A DNA stretch of 51,824 bases, taken from NCBI GenBank assembly GCA_964561535.1, contig CAZLPZ010000007.1, positions 1 to 51,824 of the forward strand. Direction: 5' to 3'. The notes below the pieces were generated by a model. It worked only from the letters and a program-made list of their open reading frames with translations. It was not told the origin of the DNA and searched no databases. Of this stretch, positions 18,360-26,585 are shown piece after piece. A program made the translations under genes and the position numbers. How positions within the stretch are numbered: the stretch's first letter is position 1; each line of letters opens with the position of its first letter. The DNA comes from CAZLPZ01 sp964561535. GTDB lineage: Bacteria > Pseudomonadota > Alphaproteobacteria > Micavibrionales > Micavibrionaceae.

Positions 18360-19055
18360 TCATAAAACAGAAGCCGACGACGGAGACGGACGAGGAAATT
18401 TCCCGCGTAAAGCGGCAATCGATTCCGCATAAAATTCAGCCCCTCGCGCAAACACAGATGTCCCAGCGACCACCACATTTGCTCCGGCTGCGATCACATC
18501 TGGCGCATTTTCAGGGGTAATTCCTCCATCAACCTGCACATGAATTGACCGTCCGGTCAAATCAACCCGCCGCCGTACATCGGCAATACGATCATACACA
18601 GGTTGAAATTTTTGCCCCCCAAACCCGGCGTTCACCGTCATCACCAACACCAAATCGACATGAGGTAAATATTGTTCTAAATCATCCAACGAATCGTCCG
18701 GGTTAAATGCAACGCCGCCCGCACACCCACACGCTGCAACCGCCCGCAACGTCGCAACAGGATCCGTGCACGCCGTTGGGTGAATGGTCAGGCGGCTGCA
18801 CCCGGCATCCACAAACATCGGGAATAACCGCGCCGGCTCCCGCACCATCAAATGGGTATCAAAGGGCAAATCGATCAAGTTTCGAATCGATTTAATGATC
18901 GGAGGACCAAAAGTCAGATTGGGCACAAATTGACCATCCATCACATCCAAATGAATCCAATCGGCCCCGGCACGCGCAAGATCCCGCACCGCATCGGCCA
19001 GATGCGCAAAGTCCGCCGCCAATACGGACGGCGCGATATAAAGGGGAAGAACCAT
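18360..19055 (-). CDS. rpe: Ribulose-phosphate 3-epimerase
   Basis: Interconverts ribulose-5-phosphate and xylulose-5-phosphate in the pentose phosphate pathway. The TIM barrel motifs are intact: IAPSVLAADFAHL, the metal ligands in HLDVMDGQFVPN, the substrate segment FDTHLMV, VNAGFGGQKF and the phosphate-binding QVDGGITPENA. Its 231 residues are normal. It lies between rsmB and the heparinase gene on the same strand, a common alphaproteobacterial arrangement. The 120 bp between it and rsmB contain nothing I can identify. Confidence 0.97.
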   Translation of the reverse strand: MVLPLYIAPSVLAADFAHLADAVRDLARAGADWIHLDVMDGQFVPNLTFGPPIIKSIRNLIDLPFDTHLMVREPARLFPMFVDAGCSRLTIHPTACTDPVATLRAVAACGCAGGVAFNPDDSLDDLEQYLPHVDLVLVMTVNAGFGGQKFQPVYDRIADVRRRVDLTGRSIHVQVDGGITPENAPDVIAAGANVVVAGTSVFARGAEFYAESIAALRGKFPRPSPSSASVL

Positions 19056-19175
19056 AAGAGGGGAACAAAATCAAAAGGTTAATGAGTATAACGGGAGCGA
19101 ACAGCCCTGTGGATAAGTATAGGATAAAACAGGGATAACCCGCAAGAGGTGATTGATATTCTTTTATAAAAAACC

Positions 19176-20516
19176 TTATTTGTGCGATAAAACGACCACA
19201 AAAAAACCATCCATCCCGCCCTGTTCCGCAAAAGAGCAGGGCAACGCGCGGATCCACCCCTCGGGCGCAATCACAGGCCCCAAAGCCTCACGGATGACCG
19301 GATCAATCGGCTTTACCTGGAAATCCGGGAATCTTTTTAAAAATTTATCAATCTGAGCTTCACCTTCCACCCGTTGCAATGAACAAACGGCATAAACAAT
19401 CTGGCCGTCTGCTTTAATCATTGTTGTTGCCTGGTCCAGCAAATGCGCCTGAATCTTTGACAAACGTAAGGCATCGCTTTGATCCCGGTGAATCATAATA
19501 TCGGGATTCCGACGTAATGTTCCCGTGGCCGTGCACGGTGCATCAATCAAAACAATATCTGCAAGATCAGGGGGACCCCAGGTTTCAGCGTCTGCGGGAA
19601 TAATGCGACACTGATCCAACATTCCTAAACGTTCCAAATTTTGGCGCAGTAAATCCAGTCGTTTCGACGATTTTTCAATGGCGGTGACAACCGCTCCCCC
19701 CGCAATCAATTGCGCGGTTTTTCCTCCTGGCGCGGCACATAAATCGAACACCGTTTTACCTGTTATATCCCCCATCACTTTCACGGGTAAACTGGCTGAA
19801 AAATCCTGAACCCACCAAGCCCCGTCCATATATCCCGGTAAGGCATCAATACCGCCAGACGGTGCAAGAATCCGCAACGTTCCACCCGGCAAAATCGTCG
19901 CTCCTAATTTTTCGGCCCACGCGGCCGCATCATTCGACATTTTTAACGTCAAATCCAACGGTGCTTCTGTCAGTTGTGCCGACCCAATTTGGCGGGCGAC
20001 AGATACCCCATACGCCCGGACCCAGTCCCGAAACATCCAGGATGGTATATTGGCGCGCGCAGGATCTTGGGCCCCGATATAATCCCGACCTTCACGGGCA
20101 CATCGGCGCAAAACAGCATTCACCAACCCTTTTTGACGCTTTAAATCCACGGCTTCGGCCAAATTCACAGCAATATTCACCGCCGCATAATCAGGCATAT
20201 TCATAAAAAGAATTTGAGCCACCGATAATCGTAATAATGTTAATAACGTTTGAGGTTCCGGCGTGGTATCCGTGTTCATCATCGTCTGAATTACATCATC
20301 AATTTGACCCAAATAGCGCAAGGTTGTGGTAACAATCATGCGGACCAAGGCACGATCCAGCGCATTCAAGGATAGAAAACCCGCCTGATGAACAAAGGCG
20401 CGATCCAGTGTTGTCCCCTCATAATAAATCGAGCTGAAAATATCCATAGCTACTTGGCGCACGGGAACTGAACGCGCCAGTAAATCTATTTTTTCAATTG
20501 AAGAGAATGATGTCAT
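19176..20516 (-). CDS. rsmB: 16S rRNA (cytosine967-C5)-methyltransferase RsmB
   Basis: Methylates C967 of 16S rRNA. An N-terminal NusB-like RNA-binding domain (residues 1 to about 140) is followed by the Rossmann methyltransferase with SAM motif DLCAAPGGKTAQL, motif IV DAPCTATGTLRRNPD and the catalytic cysteine of motif VI in YAVCSLQRVEGE. The open frame extends to 20663, but the ATG at 20516 gives the normal N-terminus (446 residues). The extra sequence would collide with the divergent SdhAF4-like gene. It is first in the rsmB-rpe-heparinase run. Confidence 0.93.
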   Translation of the reverse strand: MTSFSSIEKIDLLARSVPVRQVAMDIFSSIYYEGTTLDRAFVHQAGFLSLNALDRALVRMIVTTTLRYLGQIDDVIQTMMNTDTTPEPQTLLTLLRLSVAQILFMNMPDYAAVNIAVNLAEAVDLKRQKGLVNAVLRRCAREGRDYIGAQDPARANIPSWMFRDWVRAYGVSVARQIGSAQLTEAPLDLTLKMSNDAAAWAEKLGATILPGGTLRILAPSGGIDALPGYMDGAWWVQDFSASLPVKVMGDITGKTVFDLCAAPGGKTAQLIAGGAVVTAIEKSSKRLDLLRQNLERLGMLDQCRIIPADAETWGPPDLADIVLIDAPCTATGTLRRNPDIMIHRDQSDALRLSKIQAHLLDQATTMIKADGQIVYAVCSLQRVEGEAQIDKFLKRFPDFQVKPIDPVIREALGPVIAPEGWIRALPCSFAEQGGMDGFFVVVLSHK

Positions 20517-20578
20517 CTGGCTATAATTCAAAGGTGTATCACAAAGCAACGGCCTCATCTTAATTGTACAAAACGAAA

Positions 20579-20761
20579 ATGTCCAATCCTCTCCCGCCTT
20601 TAAGATCCGCCCTCCCGCCGGCTCCCACAGCTCTAGACCGTACAATGCCGACATCAGAGACAATCACCCCTCAAGTTTCCCCCGAATTTGGTGGCCGCAA
20701 GGGTCCAGAGCCTACACGATATGGCGATTGGGAAAAAGACGGGAAATGCAGTGATTTTTAG
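20579..20761 (+). CDS. DUF1674 / succinate dehydrogenase assembly factor 4 (SdhAF4) family protein
   Basis: A 60-residue protein ending in the family signature EFGGRKGPEPTRYGDWEKDG followed by KCSDF. In mitochondria and yeast this family assists maturation of the flavoprotein subunit of succinate dehydrogenase; the role in bacteria is inferred. A Pro-rich, probably disordered N-terminal half precedes the conserved tail. The ATG at 20579 is preferred over an in-frame TTG at 20564. It is divergent from rsmB, with 62 bp between start codons, and is followed by a terminator-like hairpin about 80 bp downstream. Confidence 0.9.
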   Translation: MSNPLPPLRSALPPAPTALDRTMPTSETITPQVSPEFGGRKGPEPTRYGDWEKDGKCSDF

Positions 20762-20839
20762 GCTTTATCCGGCCTTTATTAAAGCCTTAAGAATGTAAAT
20801 AACACTAGAAAATTCTACTAATTAAGAAATGGACATAAT

Positions 20840-20863
20840 ATAACATGCAAACATGTTATTTTT
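20840..20863 (+). terminator. Predicted terminator after the SdhAF4-like gene
   Basis: An 8-bp perfect stem ATAACATG / CATGTTAT with loop CAAA, followed by TTTT, lying between the SdhAF4-like gene and the convergent phoH stop. AT-rich, so of moderate strength. Confidence 0.6.
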
Positions 20864-20920
20864 ACATGGTTTACATCAATCAAAAAGGAAAGCGGGAATC
20901 AAATTTTTTAATAACCCCTG

Positions 20921-21703
20921 TCACAACACCCCCAACATTTCGGCGACCAATGGATGCCGGACAATATCCACTTGGGTCAATTTCACAATTCCAACGGTTT
21001 CCAGTGTTTCAAGACGCGCCACCGTATCAGACAATCCCGAAATGCCAGGCAATAAATCGGTCTGATCCGGATCGCCCGTCACAACCATCGTTGAATGCCA
21101 TCCCAACCGAGAGAGCAACATTTTAAGTTGGGCATAGGTGCAATTTTGCGCCTCATCAATCACAACAAACGCGTTATTCAACGTACGGCCCCGCATGAAT
21201 CCCACAGGGGCAATTTCAATGGTGCCATCATCCATATATTGCTTCACGCGTTTGGCCCCCAACCGATCCCCCAATGCATCGTACAAGGGACGTAAGTAAG
21301 GGGCCATCTTATCCAACATATCCCCCGGCAAAAACCCGATACTTTCGCCAGCTTCCATCGCCGGACGTGACAAGATAATGCGTTCAATTTTGCCCGCTTC
21401 GAGTGCCTCAACGGCGGCAGCAATCGCCAGATATGTTTTACCCGTCCCCGCTGGCCCCACTGCCATAGTTAACGCATGGGTTTTAATCGACGTCATCAAA
21501 TCGCGTTGGCCATCGGTACGTGGCTTGACACGCTTTAAATAGCTTTGATCCCTTGTATATTCAGGCACAATGCGGGATGCGCGATCACGGTCAAGTGGGT
21601 TCCATTCCGTATCCCCACTATCATCAAAAGCGGGATGAACAACTTTTCCATGCGCACTTTTATGCATGACTTGGGTGTCGGCACGACGTGATTTACGCGG
21701 CAT
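20921..21703 (-). CDS. PhoH family ATPase
   Basis: A P-loop ATPase of 260 residues with Walker A GPAGTGKT, RPAMEAGESIGFLPGD, Walker B VIDEAQN and sensor TGDPDQTDL, the defining PhoH/YbeZ core. It lacks the KH-like N-terminal part of E. coli YbeZ and ends right after the core (RHPLVAEMLGVL). It also lacks the usual ybeY and ybeX neighbours, so it is better called a short PhoH protein than YbeZ. The family is linked to RNA metabolism, but its exact role is unsettled. The ATG at 21703 follows CAGGAG; the longer frame to 21829 is rich in Cys and Phe and not family-like. Confidence 0.9.
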   Translation of the reverse strand: MPRKSRRADTQVMHKSAHGKVVHPAFDDSGDTEWNPLDRDRASRIVPEYTRDQSYLKRVKPRTDGQRDLMTSIKTHALTMAVGPAGTGKTYLAIAAAVEALEAGKIERIILSRPAMEAGESIGFLPGDMLDKMAPYLRPLYDALGDRLGAKRVKQYMDDGTIEIAPVGFMRGRTLNNAFVVIDEAQNCTYAQLKMLLSRLGWHSTMVVTGDPDQTDLLPGISGLSDTVARLETLETVGIVKLTQVDIVRHPLVAEMLGVL

Positions 21704-21920
21704 TGGCGGCTCCTGACGTTTTAGGGTACAGCGAAAAAAATAGGAATAAAAAAGGTGCAAGGCACACAGCAACCGTTGAAAACGGCAGCACAGGTAAGAC
21801 CGAAAAGGGGGGGCGGCTAGGCCGCACAAGGAAGGTCAGCATCTGTAAATGATTCTACCTGATTTGGGGGGGAGGGATGCAAGAAAAAAAGAAAGATAAT
21901 TGGATAATTTGGAAAAAATA

Positions 21921-21951
21921 AAGCCCCATCCTTTTTAGAATGGGGCTTTTT
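21921..21951 (-). terminator. Rho-independent terminator of the nrd operon
   Basis: A 9-bp stem AAGCCCCAT / ATGGGGCTT with a 10-base loop and A/T runs on both sides, 45 bp after the nrdB stop on the minus strand. Confidence 0.88.
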
Positions 21952-21995
21952 AAATGTGACAATAACCTGATGATCCAGTCATCCAATTATCTTAC

Positions 21996-23027
21996 TTATG
22001 CTGCGTCTTTCTTTCCAAATGTGCTTTCGGCAAATACATCTTCCCAACTCCCTTGCGTGGATGCTTTAGCATATTCCGTTGCGCGATTTTCAAAAAAATT
22101 CGTATGTTCGGCGCCATTTAACATTTGGTCCATCCAGGGCAATGGATTTTTTTCAATCCCAAAAACGGGCTCCAATTGCAATTGTTGTAACCGTCGATCC
22201 GAAATATAGCGAATATATTGTTTTACCTCTGCAGCCTCTAATCCTTGGACCCCACCCATTTCAAACGCCAAATCAATAAATGCATCTTCAATCTCGCAAA
22301 CACGGTGCGCCGCATCCGTAATTTCTTGTTTTAAATCATCTGTCCAAATATCTTGATTCTCGTCAATAAAGGCGTTGAACAATTTAATCATTGATAAGCA
22401 ATGCAACGTTTCGTCACGCACCGACCACGTCACGATCTGACCCATGCCTTTCATTTTATTAAAGCGTGGAAAATTCATAAGAATTGCGAATGACGCAAAC
22501 AATTGCACGCCTTCCGTAAACGCCCCGAACAATGCCATCGTTTTTGCAATGTCGCGGCGTGAATTCATATTTGCCGATTGCAAGAAATCATATTTATCCT
22601 TCATCGCCTTGTATTTCATAAACGCCTGATATTCAATTTCAGGCATCCCAACAGTATCGAGCAAATGTGAATACGCTGCGATATGCACCGTTTCGATATT
22701 CGCAAAGGCAGACAACATCATTTGAACCTCGACGGGCCCAAACACACGCGCATAATGTTTCATATAGCAATTATTCACCTCAACATCGGCTTGCGTAAAA
22801 AAACGAAAAATTTGGGTCATTAAGTTTTTTTCAGGCGGCGTCAGATTTTTCTTCCAATCACGTACGTCTTCGGCCAAGGGTACTTCTTCGGGTAACCAAT
22901 GAATACGTTGTTGAGTCTGCCATGCCTCATAACACCACGGGTACAAAAATGGTTTATATACATGCCGTTCTTGTAGTAACGGGGATGTTGATTTTGTCAC
23001 ATCATCAGATAAGAGTTCATTTTGCAT
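21996..23027 (-). CDS. nrdB: Ribonucleoside-diphosphate reductase, beta subunit (class I)
   Basis: Provides the radical cofactor for deoxyribonucleotide synthesis. The di-iron and tyrosyl-radical motif E-x2-H-x3-Y is seen in IETVHIAAYSHLL, with the upstream Asp in TQADVEVN and the later Glu/His ligands in VRDETLHCLSM. The radical Tyr is present, so it is a class Ia-type subunit rather than a Tyr-less Ic form. Its length of 343 residues is normal, and there is no ATP-cone. It is separated from nrdA by the gene for a membrane PH-domain protein but is on the same strand with short gaps, so probably in one transcript. Confidence 0.96.
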   Translation of the reverse strand: MQNELLSDDVTKSTSPLLQERHVYKPFLYPWCYEAWQTQQRIHWLPEEVPLAEDVRDWKKNLTPPEKNLMTQIFRFFTQADVEVNNCYMKHYARVFGPVEVQMMLSAFANIETVHIAAYSHLLDTVGMPEIEYQAFMKYKAMKDKYDFLQSANMNSRRDIAKTMALFGAFTEGVQLFASFAILMNFPRFNKMKGMGQIVTWSVRDETLHCLSMIKLFNAFIDENQDIWTDDLKQEITDAAHRVCEIEDAFIDLAFEMGGVQGLEAAEVKQYIRYISDRRLQQLQLEPVFGIEKNPLPWMDQMLNGAEHTNFFENRATEYAKASTQGSWEDVFAESTFGKKDAA

Positions 23028-23048
23028 TATATTTTCCTTTTTAATAAT

Positions 23049-23597
23049 TCATTTAACAACAGGAGGGTGATCAATTTTCAAAATCTTTCGACGCACATAA
23101 TGCACCGCACGCAACAATTTATAGGGGTTGCGAAATGCGGGCAGGGCCAAATCTCCCACAAACCGACAATCCAAATTCAACGATCCATATCCTAAAATAC
23201 TTCCAAACCATCCATGATGCACATGTTCGGCCTCGACATCATCCAGTTCAACTTCTTCAATTTCAATCCGAATAAGGCCCGTTTTGTAAATAATTCGAAT
23301 CGTTGTCACGACCAGTTCAGTTGAAATATATTTAAAAAAATAAGCTAAAAATAAGGCGATCCCCATAAAAACCCATGGCAACACCCCCCACAAATACGGT
23401 AGGCCCAAATAAATACCATGAACAAGCATCGGCGGCATCGCCTTGATTTCATCAGATATCATCGTATCTGCCGCGATTGCTATTCCCATCATCAGAGTCA
23501 ACCACACAAGTCCTTCAAACGCGTAAATCCAATGAAGCCTTGTGGCATATACTAACCGTTCTTTAGGATCAAGAATATGTTTCGTGATATACGACAT
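23049..23597 (-). CDS. Bacterial PH-domain membrane protein (YdbS/YdbT-like)
   Basis: A 182-residue protein with an N-terminal LHWIYAFEGLVWLTLMMGIA membrane segment and a second hydrophobic hairpin (about 65-95). These are followed by a bPH2-type domain with STELVVTTIRIIYKTGLIR, EVELDDVEAEHV and a GYGSLNL core. It is predicted to be anchored in the inner membrane with the PH domain in the cytoplasm; no enzymatic activity is expected. It sits between nrdA and nrdB, 21 bp before nrdB and 44 bp after nrdA, which is an unusual place for it. A functional link to ribonucleotide reductase is only a possibility suggested by position. Confidence 0.82.
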   Translation of the reverse strand: MSYITKHILDPKERLVYATRLHWIYAFEGLVWLTLMMGIAIAADTMISDEIKAMPPMLVHGIYLGLPYLWGVLPWVFMGIALFLAYFFKYISTELVVTTIRIIYKTGLIRIEIEEVELDDVEAEHVHHGWFGSILGYGSLNLDCRFVGDLALPAFRNPYKLLRAVHYVRRKILKIDHPPVVK

Positions 23598-23641
23598 AAA
23601 GTTTTTCTTCCATCCCTCTCCAGATATGAGCGAGATTTAAC

Positions 23642-25483
23642 TCATTGACATGATAAACATTCTTCGTATTTATTCGCCTCGACCAAATCAGGTTGAACAG
23701 GTTCCAAAAATTTTGGTTTTGCGTTTTCGATCGATCGTTTCCAACTTGCATCACTTTCGGCACGTTGAATCGATTTCGACCGGCAATAATATAACGATTT
23801 CAACCCCATCTTCCACGCGAGAAAATGCAGCCCATGCAAATCACGTTTATGAACGTTCGCCGGCAAGAACAAATTAACCGACTGAGCCTGGCAAATAAAC
23901 GGTGTCCGATCGGCCGCATGTTCGATAATCCATCGTTGATCAATTTCAAACGCTGTCTTAAATACATCTTTTTCGTGATCCGTCAGGAAATCCAAATGCT
24001 GTACTGACCCTTCGTTCGTAAAAATAGATGACCAAATATCGTCGGTATTCAGCCCTTTTTCACTCAATAATTGTTGAAGGTATTTATTTTTAACGGCAAA
24101 CGACCCCGATAATGTCTTGTGCGTATAGGCGTTTGCGGCGTTCGGTTCAATACCGGGGGACGACCCCCCACAAATAATCGAAATCGACGCCGTAGGGGCG
24201 ACTGCCATTTTATTTGAAAACCGCTCCATAATACCGTAATCCGCGGCATCCGGGCACGCCCCACGTTCGTGGGCCAACATCACGGACGCTTCGTCTGCTT
24301 GTTTTTTAATGTGACGGAAAATGCGGTTATTCCAGACCTTAGCCATCACACCTTCCATCGGAATTGATTTTGATTGTAAGAATGCATGAAACCCCATCAC
24401 GCCCATCCCCACCGATCGTTCGCGCATCGCCGAATATTTCGCACGTTTCATGGTATCGGGGGCCGTATTAATAAAGTCAGACAGCACGTTATCCAAGAAC
24501 CGCATCACATCAGGAATAAAGGTCGGGTGGTTTTCCCATTCATCATATTTCTCCAAATTCAACGACGACAAGCAACATACCGCCGTACGATCATTTCCCA
24601 AATGATCCACCCCAGTGGGCAGGGTAATTTCCGAACACAAATTGGACATTTTCACCGATAGCCCGGCCATTTTATGATGATCGGGAATACGTTCATTCAC
24701 GTGATCAATGAACAAAATATACGGCTCGCCCGTTTCAATGCGTGCGGTCAATAACCGAATCCATAAATCACGCGCCTTAACTTTCGCCACCACCGACCCA
24801 TCTTTGGGTGATTTCAAACCCCATTCTTCATCATTTTCAACCGCAATCATAAAGGCATTCGTCACCAATACGCCTTGATTAATATTCAAGGATTTACGAT
24901 TGGGATCTCCCCCGGTCGGGCGACGAATTTCAATGAATTCTTCAATCTCCGGGTGCCAGATGGGCAAATACGCCGCCGCCGACCCCCGGCGCAACGACGC
25001 TTGGGATATTGCCAGCGTCATCGAATCTTGAACCTTAATATACGGGATCACCCCGGTGGATTTACCGGTCTTGCCAATTTTTTCACCAATCGACCGCAAA
25101 TTACCCCAATATGACCCAATACCCCCGCCACGCGTCGACAACCACACATTTTCATTCCACAAATCAATAATGCTTTCCAAACTGTCCTGCGCCTCATTCA
25201 AGAAACACGCAATCGGCAAGCCACGGTTGGTCCCACCGTTCGACAAAACAGGAGTCGAGGGCATAAACCATAAGTTTGATATATAATCATAAATCCGTTG
25301 CGTATGCGCCGTATCATCGCCGTAATGCATTGAAATACGGGCGAACAAATCCTGAGGACCGTCATCATCGGGCTGCATATACCGATCTTTAAGCGTTTCG
25401 ATCCCAAAACGGGTCAAAAATTGATCCCGGGTACGGTCAATACGGACAGATTTACCGGCCTCAGTTTGCGCGATGTCAAACAT
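23642..25483 (-). CDS. nrdA: Ribonucleoside-diphosphate reductase, alpha subunit (class I, no ATP-cone)
   Basis: The catalytic subunit that reduces ribonucleoside diphosphates. Active-site residues are in place: the first redox Cys in GLPIACFLNE, the N-x-C-x-E radical motif in SNLCSEITLP, the second redox Cys in CCLSSLNLE, and the C-terminal thiol pair in EECLSCQ that passes electrons from thioredoxin or glutaredoxin. At 613 residues it is much shorter than E. coli NrdA (761) because the N-terminal ATP-cone is absent; overall dATP inhibition through that domain is therefore not expected. It starts at 25483 with AAGGAG seven bases upstream. It leads the nrdA/PH-protein/nrdB set. Confidence 0.96.
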   Translation of the reverse strand: MFDIAQTEAGKSVRIDRTRDQFLTRFGIETLKDRYMQPDDDGPQDLFARISMHYGDDTAHTQRIYDYISNLWFMPSTPVLSNGGTNRGLPIACFLNEAQDSLESIIDLWNENVWLSTRGGGIGSYWGNLRSIGEKIGKTGKSTGVIPYIKVQDSMTLAISQASLRRGSAAAYLPIWHPEIEEFIEIRRPTGGDPNRKSLNINQGVLVTNAFMIAVENDEEWGLKSPKDGSVVAKVKARDLWIRLLTARIETGEPYILFIDHVNERIPDHHKMAGLSVKMSNLCSEITLPTGVDHLGNDRTAVCCLSSLNLEKYDEWENHPTFIPDVMRFLDNVLSDFINTAPDTMKRAKYSAMRERSVGMGVMGFHAFLQSKSIPMEGVMAKVWNNRIFRHIKKQADEASVMLAHERGACPDAADYGIMERFSNKMAVAPTASISIICGGSSPGIEPNAANAYTHKTLSGSFAVKNKYLQQLLSEKGLNTDDIWSSIFTNEGSVQHLDFLTDHEKDVFKTAFEIDQRWIIEHAADRTPFICQAQSVNLFLPANVHKRDLHGLHFLAWKMGLKSLYYCRSKSIQRAESDASWKRSIENAKPKFLEPVQPDLVEANKYEECLSCQ

Positions 25484-25504
25484 GGTGAAACTCCTTAAAC
25501 GGAT

Positions 25505-25757
25505 CTATATGAAACTTGTGTAATCGGGATTCCAGAGAATCACAAGGGGAAGAAATATCGGAAACAGAACACCGGTAAATCCCCCTTCTGGGGATTCGTT
25601 CGGTACAGTTCTAAGAGTACCGGATTCGGTCACGATACAAGTACCAGATTGATTTCCCAAGTTCCCCAGGGGATGATCATGTCCTTGGACCATCACGCTG
25701 ACTCTACTCACCTTTTAGGAGTTACCCCCGATTTATCCCTAAAAGGTAAATTTTTTC
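25505..25757. other. Structured region upstream of nrdA: candidate leader RNA or independent small RNA
   Basis: This gene-free stretch contains an ordered series of inverted repeats. Reading upward in coordinates: AATCCCC/GGGGATT (25578-25596), CGGTAC/GTACCG (25601-25622), CCAAG/CTTGG enclosing CCCCAGGGG (25657-25688), and a perfect 10-bp stem ACCTTTTAGG/CCTAAAAGGT (25710-25747). On the plus strand the last stem is followed by TTTTTT at 25751-25756, which looks like a terminator of a plus-strand RNA. On the minus strand the same sequence would form the nrdA 5' leader. I do not recognise the family. The rest of the gap, 25758-25920, is AT-rich and probably holds the nrdA promoter. Confidence 0.5.
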
Positions 25758-25920
25758 TGTCATCTAAAACGCAATTCTCTTTCAAATTTATACAAAGTCA
25801 GAGGGTTTGTATTCACACACCAAATTCCAAAATTGATAATACGTCAAACATTCTTAGCCATAATAAGTGCCGACATGATTATTTTTCATTGAAATAAAAT
25901 TTTGACCGTGTCGTCAAGAA

Positions 25921-26385
25921 TTATGCCGCACGAACAGACGGCACGTGATCTGTGAGAAACAAGCTCATCACTTGATCCATTGTCACGGCAACCCGAATCG
26001 ACAGAAACGTATCTTGATGCTTTAAAAGCCGCGTTACACCATTCATACGTCGGACATGACCGGAATGATCAGAATCTGGCGATATAACCACCATGACCAA
26101 TTCAACAGGATAGGGCGCCCCCCCCTCCATAGATACCGGGTGGACAAGGCGCGCCACCATGATATAGGGCGATTCAATACCAGAAATACACCCATCCAAC
26201 ATCAAAATGCCGGAAGCCAAGCGTGTCTCAATCATCCCTTGATCAGGTTCTGTTAAAAAATTATAAAACCCTACAGCATGCAATCCCAAATCTTGAGCTG
26301 CTAAACTTGCAATATCGCGTAAAATTGACCGACGGCTATTTGCCGCCAGATTTAATACAATACGATTCGGTACGGGCATCTGCAT
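25921..26385 (-). CDS. PtsN-like EIIA domain protein with Asp in place of the phosphorylated His
   Basis: A 154-residue protein aligning along its length with EIIA-Ntr: an N-terminal helix (SILRDIASLAAQDLGL), the core strand SGILMLDGCISGIE, ARLVHPVSM, VELVMVVISP, and a C-terminal HVRRMNGVTRLLKHQD helix. In PtsN the core strand reads like GIAIPHGKL, with the phosphoryl-accepting His; here that position is Asp64 and the preceding Pro is lost. It cannot accept phosphate from NPr in the normal way and may be locked in one signalling state. The start at 26385 has GGAG seven bases upstream; the frame to 26406 is less likely. It stands alone, not beside rpoN-hpf as ptsN often does. Confidence 0.72.
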   Translation of the reverse strand: MQMPVPNRIVLNLAANSRRSILRDIASLAAQDLGLHAVGFYNFLTEPDQGMIETRLASGILMLDGCISGIESPYIMVARLVHPVSMEGGAPYPVELVMVVISPDSDHSGHVRRMNGVTRLLKHQDTFLSIRVAVTMDQVMSLFLTDHVPSVRAA

Positions 26386-26535
26386 GATGATCTCCTGCCC
26401 TAACAAACCAAATACAGGGCGACCTATCCATACGCCAACGGCCCCCCGCTCGACAAGAAAAAAAAGCGGTTCTCTGCATAAATAATTCTTGCGTTGCGAA
26501 ATAATATATTTTTATGCCTTATTTATAGCAATAAT

Positions 26536-26567
26536 AAAAAAGGCCACTCATGAAAGTGGCCTTTTTT
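26536..26567 (-). terminator. Rho-independent terminator of ahpC-ahpD
   Basis: Stem AGGCCACT / AGTGGCCT with a 6-base loop and long A/T runs on both sides, about 20 bp after the ahpD stop on the minus strand. Confidence 0.9.
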
Positions 26568-26585
26568 AGGTATTTATATTTTTCT

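Noticed and set aside
25505..25757. Possible cobalamin riboswitch ahead of nrdA
   Set aside because: The conserved B12-box and core segments are not visible, and the operon encodes the cobalamin-independent class I enzyme.
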